From: Cupriavidus necator
GTDB lineage: Bacteria > Pseudomonadota > Gammaproteobacteria > Burkholderiales > Burkholderiaceae
Assembly (NCBI GenBank): GCA_022041995.1
Contig: CP074381.1
Coordinates: 1,240,001 to 1,304,000, forward strand
Length of the DNA stretch: 64,000 nt
Reading direction: 5' to 3'
Shown here: piece after piece, positions 53,830 through 61,839 of the stretch
How the letters are laid out: every line of letters begins with the position of its first letter
Numbering within the stretch: the first letter of the stretch is position 1
Position numbers and translations under genes: made by a program
Notes under the pieces: model-generated
Told to the model about the DNA's origin: nothing
Databases searched by the model: none
What the model saw: only the letters and a program-made list of their open reading frames with translations

Positions 53830-54885
53830 ATGAGCGTCGATGAAGCGAGGCTGAACGCCTTCATGGAAAAATTCGTCAACGATATCGGCGCGGTGATGCA
53901 TGCCGCGACGGTGGTCGTGGGCGATGAACTGGGCCTGTACAAGGCCATGGCGGAAAAGGCAATGACCGCCGATGTGCTGGCGGCAAAAACCCATACTGAC
54001 GCGCGCTACCTGCGCGAATGGCTGTCGGCCCAGGCGGCCAGCGGCTATGTCGACTATGACCCGGCAACCGGGCAGTTCAGCCTGAACGAAGAGCAGGCCT
54101 ATGCGCTGGCGCAGGAGGGCAGCCTCGCATTCATCCCGGGCGCGTTCCAGATCGCGGTGGCGCAGTTCCGCGCCATCCCGAAGGTGATCGATATTTTCCG
54201 CAACGGCCGCGGGCTCGGATGGCACGAGCACGATCCCGCGCTGTTCCACGGCACCGAGCGCTTCTTCCGGCCCGGCTACGCGGCGCACCTGGTTTCGGAA
54301 TGGATTCCCGCGCTGGACGGCATGGAGGCGCGGCTCAGGGCGGGCGCGTCGGTGGCGGACGTGGGCTGCGGCCACGGCGCGTCGACCATCATCATGGCGC
54401 AGGCGTTTCCGGCTTCGCGCTTTGTCGGTTTCGACTACCACGAGCCTTCGGTGCGCCATGCCGCCGAAGCCGCGCGCCGCGCCGGCGTGGCCCAGCGCGT
54501 GCGCTTCGAAGTGGCCACCGCCAAGGATTACCGCGGCAAGGACTATGACCTGGTGGCGGTGTTCGACTGCCTGCACGACATGGGCGATCCGGTCGGCGCG
54601 GCGCGCCACGTGCGCGAGACCCTGCGCGCCGATGGCGCCTGGATGATCGTGGAGCCGTTTGCCAACGACACGCTGGAGCAGAACCTCAACCCGCTCGGCC
54701 GGGTGTTCTATTCCGCGTCCACCTTCATCTGCACGCCGGCGTCGCGCGCGCAGGAAGTCGGCCTGTGCCTGGGCGCGCAGGCAGGCGAAGCGCGCATGCG
54801 CGGCGTGGCTGAGCAGGCCGGCTTCCGCAGTTTCCGCCGCGCGGCACAGACGCCGTTCAACCTGGTGTATGAAGTGCGGCCGTAA
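53830..54885 (+). CDS. SAM-dependent methyltransferase (class I, winged-helix N-domain)
   Basis: A 351-residue protein with a helical N-terminal winged-helix domain (about residues 20-80: YKAMAEKAMTADVLAAKTHT, ARYLREWLSAQAASGYVDYD). A class I Rossmann methyltransferase domain follows, with motif I VADVGCGHG at 175-183 and FVGFDYHEP as the acidic ribose-binding segment. This resembles mycobacterial Rv2258c-like enzymes. The substrate is not evident. ATG 53830 follows GGGGAGGTG (53817-53825), decisive over the longer in-frame start at 53668. It is convergent with tldD through a terminator. Confidence 0.88.
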   Translation: MSVDEARLNAFMEKFVNDIGAVMHAATVVVGDELGLYKAMAEKAMTADVLAAKTHTDARYLREWLSAQAASGYVDYDPATGQFSLNEEQAYALAQEGSLAFIPGAFQIAVAQFRAIPKVIDIFRNGRGLGWHEHDPALFHGTERFFRPGYAAHLVSEWIPALDGMEARLRAGASVADVGCGHGASTIIMAQAFPASRFVGFDYHEPSVRHAAEAARRAGVAQRVRFEVATAKDYRGKDYDLVAVFDCLHDMGDPVGAARHVRETLRADGAWMIVEPFANDTLEQNLNPLGRVFYSASTFICTPASRAQEVGLCLGAQAGEARMRGVAEQAGFRSFRRAAQTPFNLVYEVRP

Positions 54886-54907
54886 GGCTGGGACGATCCC
54901 ATGAAAA

Positions 54908-54929
54908 ACGGGACCCCGCGGGGTCCCGT
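54908..54929 (-). terminator. Terminator of tldD
   Basis: ACGGGACCCC (54908-54917) and GGGGTCCCGT (54920-54929) make a 10-bp perfect stem. On the minus strand it is followed by five Ts, so it terminates tldD, while the plus strand has only a weak T tract. Confidence 0.8.
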
Positions 54930-54949
54930 CTTCGTCATCGCCGGACTGG

Positions 54950-56410
54950 TCAGGCGGTGCCGCCCACCGTCATGTTCTCGATGCGCAGCGTCGGCTGGCC
55001 CACGCCCACCGGCACGCTCTGGCCTTCCTTGCCGCACACGCCGACGCCCGAGTCCAGGCGCATGTCGTTGCCGATCATGGTGACATCCTTCAGCGATTCC
55101 GGGCCGTTGCCGACCAGCGTCGCGCCCTTGACCGGGTAGGTGATCTTGCCATCCTCGATCATGTAGGCCTCGCTGGCCGAGAACACGAACTTGCCGTTGG
55201 TGATGTCCACCTGGCCGCCGCCGAAGTTGACCGCATACAGGCCGCGCTTGACGCTGGCGATGATCTCCTGCGGATCCCTGTCGCCGTTGAGCATGTAGGT
55301 GTTGGTCATGCGCGGCATCGGCAGCGCGGCATAGCTTTCGCGGCGCGCGTTGCCGGTGACCGGCAACTTCATCAGGCGCGCGTTGAGTGTGTCCTGCATA
55401 TAGCCGCGCAGGATGCCGTCCTCGATCAGCGTGGTGCACTGGGTCGGGTTGCCTTCGTCGTCCAGGTTGAGCGAGCCGCGGCGGTTGGCCAGCGTGCCGT
55501 CGTCGACCACGGTTACGCCCTTGGCCGCGACGCGTTCGCCCATGCGGCCGGCAAAGGCCGACGAGCCCTTGCGGTTGAAGTCGCCCTCCAGGCCGTGGCC
55601 GACGGCTTCATGCAGCAGCACGCCGGGCCAGCCCGGGCCCAGCACTACGGTCATCGCGCCGGCCGGGGCCGGGCGCGCGTCCAGGTTGACCAGGGCCGAA
55701 GAGACAGCCTCGTCCACATACTTCTGCAGCAGCTCGTCGGTGAAGTAGCCATAGGCATAGCGGCCGCCGCCGCCGGAAGAGCCGACCTCGCGGCGCCCGC
55801 CGTGTTCGGCGATCACCGTGACCGAGACCCGCACCAGCGGACGCACGTCGGCGGCGATCACGCCGTCGCTGCGCGCCACCAGCACCACGTCGTATTCGCC
55901 GGCCAGGCCTGCCATCACTTGCACCACGCGCGGATCCTTGGCGCGCGCCATGCGCTCGATGCGCTCCAGCAGCGCCACCTTCTCGGCCGCGCTCATCGAG
56001 TCGAGCGGGTCGTTGGGCGTGTACAGGTTGCGCCCGGCGTGCGTGGCCAGCTCGCCGGCCACCTTGACGCGGCCGCTGCCGGCACGGCCAATGGTGCGCG
56101 TGGCCGCCGCTGCCTGCGACAGCGCCGCCAGGCTGATGTCGTCCGAATAGGCGAAGGCGGTGCGGTCGCCCGAGACCGCGCGCACGCCCACGCCCTGGTC
56201 GATGCTGAAGCTGCCCGACTTGACGATGCCTTCTTCCAGGCTCCAGGCCTCGTTGCGGGTGTACTGGAAGTACAGGTCGGCATAGTCGACCTTGTGCGTG
56301 AAGATATCGGCCAGCACGCGCTGGAGCTTGGCCTCGTCCAGGCCGTACGGTGCCAGCAGCAGTTGCTGCGCGGTGGCCAGGTTGCGGATTCCGAGATCGC
56401 CGGCGTTCAT
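54950..56410 (-). CDS. tldD: Metalloprotease TldD
   Basis: A 486-residue TldD subunit of the TldD/TldE (PmbA) zinc metallopeptidase, which in E. coli matures peptide toxins and degrades unfolded peptides. The zinc-binding H-E-A-V-G-H is in [18 protein letters not shown], with the following Gly-rich turn conserved. [19 protein letters not shown] and [20 protein letters not shown] are N-terminal family signatures. No tldE neighbour is visible. The start is an ATG with a GGAAAG-type ribosome site. A carbon-nitrogen hydrolase gene lies 99 bp upstream on the same strand. Confidence 0.93.
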   Translation of the reverse strand: MNAGDLGIRNLATAQQLLLAPYGLDEAKLQRVLADIFTHKVDYADLYFQYTRNEAWSLEEGIVKSGSFSIDQGVGVRAVSGDRTAFAYSDDISLAALSQAAAATRTIGRAGSGRVKVAGELATHAGRNLYTPNDPLDSMSAAEKVALLERIERMARAKDPRVVQVMAGLAGEYDVVLVARSDGVIAADVRPLVRVSVTVIAEHGGRREVGSSGGGGRYAYGYFTDELLQKYVDEAVSSALVNLDARPAPAGAMTVVLGPGWPGVLLHEAVGHGLEGDFNRKGSSAFAGRMGERVAAKGVTVVDDGTLANRRGSLNLDDEGNPTQCTTLIEDGILRGYMQDTLNARLMKLPVTGNARRESYAALPMPRMTNTYMLNGDRDPQEIIASVKRGLYAVNFGGGQVDITNGKFVFSASEAYMIEDGKITYPVKGATLVGNGPESLKDVTMIGNDMRLDSGVGVCGKEGQSVPVGVGQPTLRIENMTVGGTA

Positions 56411-56509
56411 GAGATGTCCTTTCTTCCTGGGGACGCGCCGGCTTGCGGCCGGCGCGGCAAAAAATTCTCTGGGCGGGCGCCGGTGGCGGCCCCCGCGGTT
56501 GCGTACATG

Positions 56510-57340
56510 CTACAGCACCCGGTGTCGCAGTGCCGGCAGGTTCTGCCGGACCTCGGCCAGGCGCGCGGGGTCGATCACGCCGCCGACCACGCCTTCGCCT
56601 TCGGGCAGCGTTGCCAAGACCTCGCCCCAAGGATCGACCAGCATCGAATGGCCCCAGGTGCGCCGGCCGTTCTCATGCTTGCCGCCCTGTGCCGCGGCCA
56701 GCACATAGCACTGGTTTTCAATGGCGCGGGCGCGCAGCAGGATTTCCCAGTGCGCCTGCCCCGTGGTGTAGGTGAAGGCGGCCGGCATCAGAATCAAGCT
56801 GGTGCCGTCGCCCTCGGCCAGTCCGCGGTACAGCTCAGGGAAGCGCAGGTCGTAGCACACCGACATCGCCACCCGGCCACAGGGCGCGTCAAAGCTGACC
56901 GGCGTGCGACCGGCCAGGATGGTGCGCGACTCGTCGTAGCTCTCAGTGCCGCGGGTAAAGCCGAACAGGTGGATCTTGTCGTAGCGCGCCACGCGTTCGC
57001 CGCGCGGGTTGAAGGCGAGCGAGGTGTTGTACACGCGTGCCGGGTCGTCGCACCACATCGGCAGCGTGCCGCCGACCAGCCAGATGCCGTGGCGGCGCGC
57101 CGCATCGGCCAGGAACTGCTGCACCGGGCCGTCGCCGTCATGCTCGCGCACGGCCACCTTGTCCGATTCGGAGCGGCCCATCATGCAGAAGTACTCGGGC
57201 AGCAGCACCAGCGCGGCGCCGCCGGCCGCGGCCTCGGCGATCAGCGCGTCGGCGCGCGCCAGGTTGGCATCGAGCGAGGTGCCGGTCACGGTCTGGACGG
57301 CGGCAACGCGGAACGGGGCGGGGGCGGCGGTTGCAGTCAT
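56510..57340 (-). CDS. Carbon-nitrogen hydrolase (nitrilase superfamily, Nit1/omega-amidase-like)
   Basis: A 276-residue member of the nitrilase superfamily. The Glu-Lys-Cys triad is visible: Glu in LVLLPEYFCMMG, Lys in YDKIHLFGFTRGTESYDESR, and Cys in MSVCYDLRFPELYRGLAEG. This set and the length match the Nit1-like hydrolases that repair deaminated glutathione. The gene lies between tldD and yhdP, all on the minus strand, a neighbourhood often conserved in beta-proteobacteria. The start follows a GCCCC-rich gap. Confidence 0.9.
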   Translation of the reverse strand: MTATAAPAPFRVAAVQTVTGTSLDANLARADALIAEAAAGGAALVLLPEYFCMMGRSESDKVAVREHDGDGPVQQFLADAARRHGIWLVGGTLPMWCDDPARVYNTSLAFNPRGERVARYDKIHLFGFTRGTESYDESRTILAGRTPVSFDAPCGRVAMSVCYDLRFPELYRGLAEGDGTSLILMPAAFTYTTGQAHWEILLRARAIENQCYVLAAAQGGKHENGRRTWGHSMLVDPWGEVLATLPEGEGVVGGVIDPARLAEVRQNLPALRHRVL

Positions 57341-57363
57341 AGGCGGGGCGGGCGTTGTTTTCC

Positions 57364-60300
57364 TCAGCGCGGGAGGGCGGGGTCCGCGCGGTTCTGGAAG
57401 GTCGGGGCTTGCGCCTTATTGTCCTCCAGTTTGCCGATCTGCGGGTTGGCCCAGCTGCCGGTGATGCGGTAGTGCTGGGTGAACACCTTGGAGAACTCGT
57501 CGGCAAACAGCAGTTGCGCGGCCAGCGTGCCGATGCCCAGCACCGGGTTGATAAAGGCGGCCGCGATCGAGGTGGAGGTGGCGTTGATACGCGGCACCAC
57601 CTCCACACGCAGGTCCTGGGTCTCGCGCAGCAGGTTGGCGGTGCCGCTCATGCTGGCCATGATCTGCGGGCTCCTGAGCTCGAAATCCTGGATCGTGCCG
57701 ACGCCACTCTCGATCGTGCCGGTGCCGGCAATGCGGTCGAACACTAGCCCGCGCCCCGACAGGGTGCGGAAGTCCAGCGTGGCAAAGCGCAGCAGCCCCT
57801 GCAGGCTGAGCACGCCCAGCAGCCGCGCCGCGCCGGGCTCCACGCTCAGGATCTGGCCATTCTCCAGGTCCAGCGACAGCTTGCCCGACAGCGTCGGGTA
57901 GTCGATCGAAAGCGGCGAACCGCGCCAGGCCACGCGGCCTTCGAGCTTGCCCTTGCCGTCGCTCAGCGTGTGTGCCAGCCCCAGGCGGTCCAGCGTGGCG
58001 CCGGCATCGCGCACGTCGATGGTGAAGGACAACAGGGTGCGGCGCTCGGCATTGGCGTCGGCGCGCAGCCGGCGCGGCACGCGCCAGCTGCCGCTGCCGG
58101 TCAGGGTGGCGCCGGGCTGCTCGATCTGCAGCTTGTCCAGGGTCCAGACCGGGTCGGCAGCACTGGTGCCGGTACGGGCCTTGACTTCAAGCTTGCCGAA
58201 GTCATGCCCGCGCAGCATGAACTGGTCGGCCACCAGGTCGATCGCGGGCAGCTCGTCGATGCTGCTGGCGAGCGCGTCCACCACGTTGTGCTCGTCGCTG
58301 GCATCGGGCACGTTCAGGCGCGCCAGGCGCAGTTGCAGCGACCCGGTGGCCGAGGGCCCGGCCGGACGCCATTGCACCGCGCCGGCCACCTGGCGCGAGT
58401 CGATCTTCGCGTTCCAGCCACCGGGCTCGCGGTTGGCGTCGAGCACCACCTCATCCAGCGTGCGGCCCATGGCGTGCAGCGCGCGCGCGCGCAGCGCAAT
58501 GCGGCCAGGAAGGAAGGGAGAGGGCGCCTCGGCGGGGCCCGCGGTGCCGGCACTGCCGCCGAAGGCCGCCCGCCACGCATCGATATCGAGCTGGTCGAAG
58601 GTGGCCGCGGCGCTGACGCCGGCCGCGGGCAGCGGTGCTGCCTGCTGCACGCCGATGCCGCCGGCGAGCACGTCGATGCCGCCGCCCTGGTCGCGGCGCA
58701 GCAGGTAGCGCGCGTTCAGCGCATGGCCCAGCTGCACCACCAGCTCGTTGGCGCCGGCGCGGCCCGGGGCGCTGGCCGGGCGCAGGTCCACGCGCAGCGC
58801 CAGGTCTTGCGCCGCGGCCTTGGCCAGGGGCGCGGGCAGGCCGATCGCCATGCCATTCAGTTCGGAGTTCAGCTGCACCTGCAGCTGGCGCTCGCGCGTG
58901 GCGATCACGGCGCTGTAGCTGGTGCTGCCTTCGAGCCGCGCGGCCACCGGCGCCAGCGCCGAGCCCGCGGCAGCCTCGCGCAGCCCCGCGGCCGAGACGC
59001 TGCCGCTGGCGGTGACGTGCGTGGCGCCGTCCGGCTGGGTGCCGCCGCCGAGCCGGGTCTCGCCACCGAGGAAGCGGGCCCGCATGTTCTCCAGCCCGAA
59101 ACCGTGCTCATTGAACGTGATGGCGCCGTTGGCATTGCCCAGTTGCGGCAGTTGCGGGCTGAGCACGACATCGTTGCCGGGGAAGCGGAAGCGGCCGTCC
59201 ACCTTGGCGGCATTGGCGTGTTCCAGCGGCATGTCGAGCTTGAGCCTGAGCTCGCCGTTGCCGTGGGCCTGCGCCGCATCGGCCACGTGCCCGGTCCATT
59301 CGCGCACCGGCGAAGCGTTGATGTAGCGCAGGAAGCCCTGCACCGGTCCGCTGGCGCCGCCGTCGATCACCAGCTTGCCGCGTGGGCCAAGGTCGTCGAT
59401 GCGGCCCTTGACGTCCTGCAGCGTGACGCCGGGGATGTCGTGGACCGTGGCCCGGCTCGCCAGGAACGTCATGCCGCCGCGGTCGAACACGACCCGCCCG
59501 GCAATATCGGTGAACGTAGGCCACGCCTGCACGCCGGTGGTGGTGCCGCTTGCGGTTTCGTGCGGGGCGATCTGGTAGCTGACATGTTCGATCGGCACCT
59601 CGACACGGAACTCGCCGGCCTTCTCGTGCGGGGCATGGAACGGGAAATGCGCCAGGTCGCCGCGCAGCACGAAGCTCACGCCGGCAGCTTCGCCGCCCGC
59701 CAGCGCACCGGCCAGGTAGTGCCGGGTGCCGGCCGGAATGCTCAGCGGCAGGTAACGCGGCACGCGCGCCACCTGGGCGCGGGTCATCTCACCGGTCAGG
59801 TCGGCGATGCCGGATACACCGTCGCCGCCTGCGCGCCAGGTGCCGCGCACCGAGCCGGCCGCATCGGCATTGGCAAAGCGCACGCCGTCCAGCGTGACCG
59901 CGAGCTTGCCGCCGGCATGGGTCCAGCGCACTTCGCCGCCGATCTGGTCGAACGGCAGCCGCGGCTCCCCGAAGAGGCCAGGCAGCACCAGTGCCGCGCC
60001 ATTGCCTTCGAAGCGGGCATTGCCTTGCTGGTCGTCGAAGGAGAAGGTGCCGGACAGGCGCGAGAAGCCGGGCGTGCCCAGCCGCGCGTGACCGCTCGCG
60101 TCCAGCGCCGGCACCGCCGGCTGGCCGTTGACCGAGACGTCGCGCAGCGTGCCCTGCACGCTGTAGTGCGGCTTGCCGCCGCCGCGCCCGAGCATGCCGG
60201 CGCGCTCGCGGCTCCAGGTCACGTTGAGGTTGTCGATGTGGCCCGCCGGCTGCAGCGCGCGCAGCCGGCGCAGCACCGCGGTGTCGAGCGGCATCGAGCT

Positions 60301-61644
60301 GGCCGCCGCGCGCACCGTGTTCAGGTCCAGCGTGGGCGCCTTCAGCGAGAACTTGCGCAGGTTGCCGTCATTGCCGGTGGCCCAGCCGAGGGTGACCTTG
60401 CGCATGCCTTCGCGCCAGGTGCTGTCGGCGGGCGTGCCTTCGTCGTCGCTGGCGGGCTGGGGTTGCCAGAGGAGCGTGTCGACGGTCAGCAGGTTACTGC
60501 CGTCACGCTCGGTCCGGTGCAGCAGGAAGGCCTGCGCATTGGCCAGGCGCAGCGGGGCGGAGGCGCCGGCCAGCTGCAGGTCGACGCCGCTGGCGCGCAG
60601 CCGCGTCTGGCTGCGCACGATGCGGCCCTGGCGGAATTCAATGCTGCCGTCGGTGCTGAAGGTGCCGCTGGCGACGCGCTCGAACATCGCCAGGTAGCGC
60701 TGCAGCACCGGCAGCTGCAGCTGGCCGAGGTCCCAGCTGGCCTGCCCGGTCCAGTAGCGCCAGTTGCCGGCACTGTGCAGGTAGTCGTTGCGGAAGGTGG
60801 ACTGCACCACCAGCGGGTTCGGTCCCAGCGCCGGCGAGCGCGCTTCCAGCATCAGCGTATGGCGCGCGCCGTCGCGGCGGGTATCGAGGCGGATCTCGCC
60901 GATATCGAGCTGCGGCAGGCGCGCCTTCTCGTCCAGCCAGCGCAGCTTGCCGTCGGACAGCGCCACGCGCCCCTGCGACATCAGCCAGCCCAGGAAGCGG
61001 TCGTCGTCCTGCTGGCCACCGGTCGCGTCCACCACCATGCCGCCCACCAGCAGCCGGCCCTCGGGCGTGCGCCGCACCAGGATGTCGGTGCTGGTCGCGC
61101 CCAGGCTGACGAACTGCAGGTTCATGCTGAACAGCGAGCGCCACGCCAGCTTGCCGTCGAGCGTGCCGGCCGCAAGCAGCACGCGCTGTTCAGGGTCCAC
61201 GGCGCGCAGGCCGCGGGCGCGGAAGGCCGGGTGCCAGCCGTCCCAGTAGGTATCGAGCGCGCCGATGCTGACCTTGGCCGACAGCGCCACCGAGGCGCGT
61301 TCTTCCAGCCACTGGCGCGCGGTGGATGCCTGCGGCCACAGCACGAAGCGAATCAGCAGGCCCGCCACCAGCGCCAGCGCGGCCAGCACCAGCGCCAGCC
61401 GCACCAGCGCGCGGCCCAGCCCGCGCCAGAACGGATGGCGCACGGCTGCCGCCACGCCGCGCGCGCCGGCGCGCAGGAACGCGCCAGCGCGCGCGCGGAC
61501 GGAATCGTTGCGCCGGGCGCTGGCGGCATCGTTGGCCGGGGGATTCACGGGGTGTGGCGGGGCCAGGGTGGAGGCGGCCTCCTGCCCGCCCGCGCCGCCA
61601 TTGGGAGGGGAACCATCAGCGGGTTGTGGGGCGCGGCTGGACAT
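57364..61644 (-). CDS. yhdP: YhdP family protein (AsmA-like, DUF3971)
   Basis: A very large protein of 1426 residues. A cytoplasmic, Pro/Ala-rich N-terminus (residues 1-75) precedes one membrane helix (about 80-105: LVRLALVLAALALVAGLLI). A long periplasmic region rich in beta-strands follows, including GNLRKFSLKAPTLDLNTVRA, KLSLDLENGQILSVEPGAARLLGVL and a C-terminal AsmA-like LQGLLRFATLDFRTL. YhdP proteins are thought to bridge the envelope and carry phospholipids to the outer membrane. ATG 61644 is preferred over TTG 61662. It is divergent from glnE, 195 bp apart. Confidence 0.9.
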   Translation of the reverse strand: MSSRAPQPADGSPPNGGAGGQEAASTLAPPHPVNPPANDAASARRNDSVRARAGAFLRAGARGVAAAVRHPFWRGLGRALVRLALVLAALALVAGLLIRFVLWPQASTARQWLEERASVALSAKVSIGALDTYWDGWHPAFRARGLRAVDPEQRVLLAAGTLDGKLAWRSLFSMNLQFVSLGATSTDILVRRTPEGRLLVGGMVVDATGGQQDDDRFLGWLMSQGRVALSDGKLRWLDEKARLPQLDIGEIRLDTRRDGARHTLMLEARSPALGPNPLVVQSTFRNDYLHSAGNWRYWTGQASWDLGQLQLPVLQRYLAMFERVASGTFSTDGSIEFRQGRIVRSQTRLRASGVDLQLAGASAPLRLANAQAFLLHRTERDGSNLLTVDTLLWQPQPASDDEGTPADSTWREGMRKVTLGWATGNDGNLRKFSLKAPTLDLNTVRAAASSMPLDTAVLRRLRALQPAGHIDNLNVTWSRERAGMLGRGGGKPHYSVQGTLRDVSVNGQPAVPALDASGHARLGTPGFSRLSGTFSFDDQQGNARFEGNGAALVLPGLFGEPRLPFDQIGGEVRWTHAGGKLAVTLDGVRFANADAAGSVRGTWRAGGDGVSGIADLTGEMTRAQVARVPRYLPLSIPAGTRHYLAGALAGGEAAGVSFVLRGDLAHFPFHAPHEKAGEFRVEVPIEHVSYQIAPHETASGTTTGVQAWPTFTDIAGRVVFDRGGMTFLASRATVHDIPGVTLQDVKGRIDDLGPRGKLVIDGGASGPVQGFLRYINASPVREWTGHVADAAQAHGNGELRLKLDMPLEHANAAKVDGRFRFPGNDVVLSPQLPQLGNANGAITFNEHGFGLENMRARFLGGETRLGGGTQPDGATHVTASGSVSAAGLREAAAGSALAPVAARLEGSTSYSAVIATRERQLQVQLNSELNGMAIGLPAPLAKAAAQDLALRVDLRPASAPGRAGANELVVQLGHALNARYLLRRDQGGGIDVLAGGIGVQQAAPLPAAGVSAAATFDQLDIDAWRAAFGGSAGTAGPAEAPSPFLPGRIALRARALHAMGRTLDEVVLDANREPGGWNAKIDSRQVAGAVQWRPAGPSATGSLQLRLARLNVPDASDEHNVVDALASSIDELPAIDLVADQFMLRGHDFGKLEVKARTGTSAADPVWTLDKLQIEQPGATLTGSGSWRVPRRLRADANAERRTLLSFTIDVRDAGATLDRLGLAHTLSDGKGKLEGRVAWRGSPLSIDYPTLSGKLSLDLENGQILSVEPGAARLLGVLSLQGLLRFATLDFRTLSGRGLVFDRIAGTGTIESGVGTIQDFELRSPQIMASMSGTANLLRETQDLRVEVVPRINATSTSIAAAFINPVLGIGTLAAQLLFADEFSKVFTQHYRITGSWANPQIGKLEDNKAQAPTFQNRADPALPR

Positions 61645-61839
61645 GCGCAGATTATCCGACAATACTAGCCGCTCTCCAATCTGGTGCCCGGCCGCTTAAA
61701 CAAGAACGCGCAAGCTGCGCGCACCCAAAGCGACAATAGCGACGATGGCGCGCCCGCTGCGCGGACAACAAGACGCGAGCATCGGGTGAGCCGCGGGGCG
61801 AACCACCGGCGCACTTTTTCTCGCATTTCAAATACTGGA

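Noticed and set aside
57970..61668. A 1232-codon open frame opposite yhdP
   Set aside because: It is antisense to a well-supported gene, is rich in Arg, His and Gly, and has no domain. High GC gives long shadow frames.
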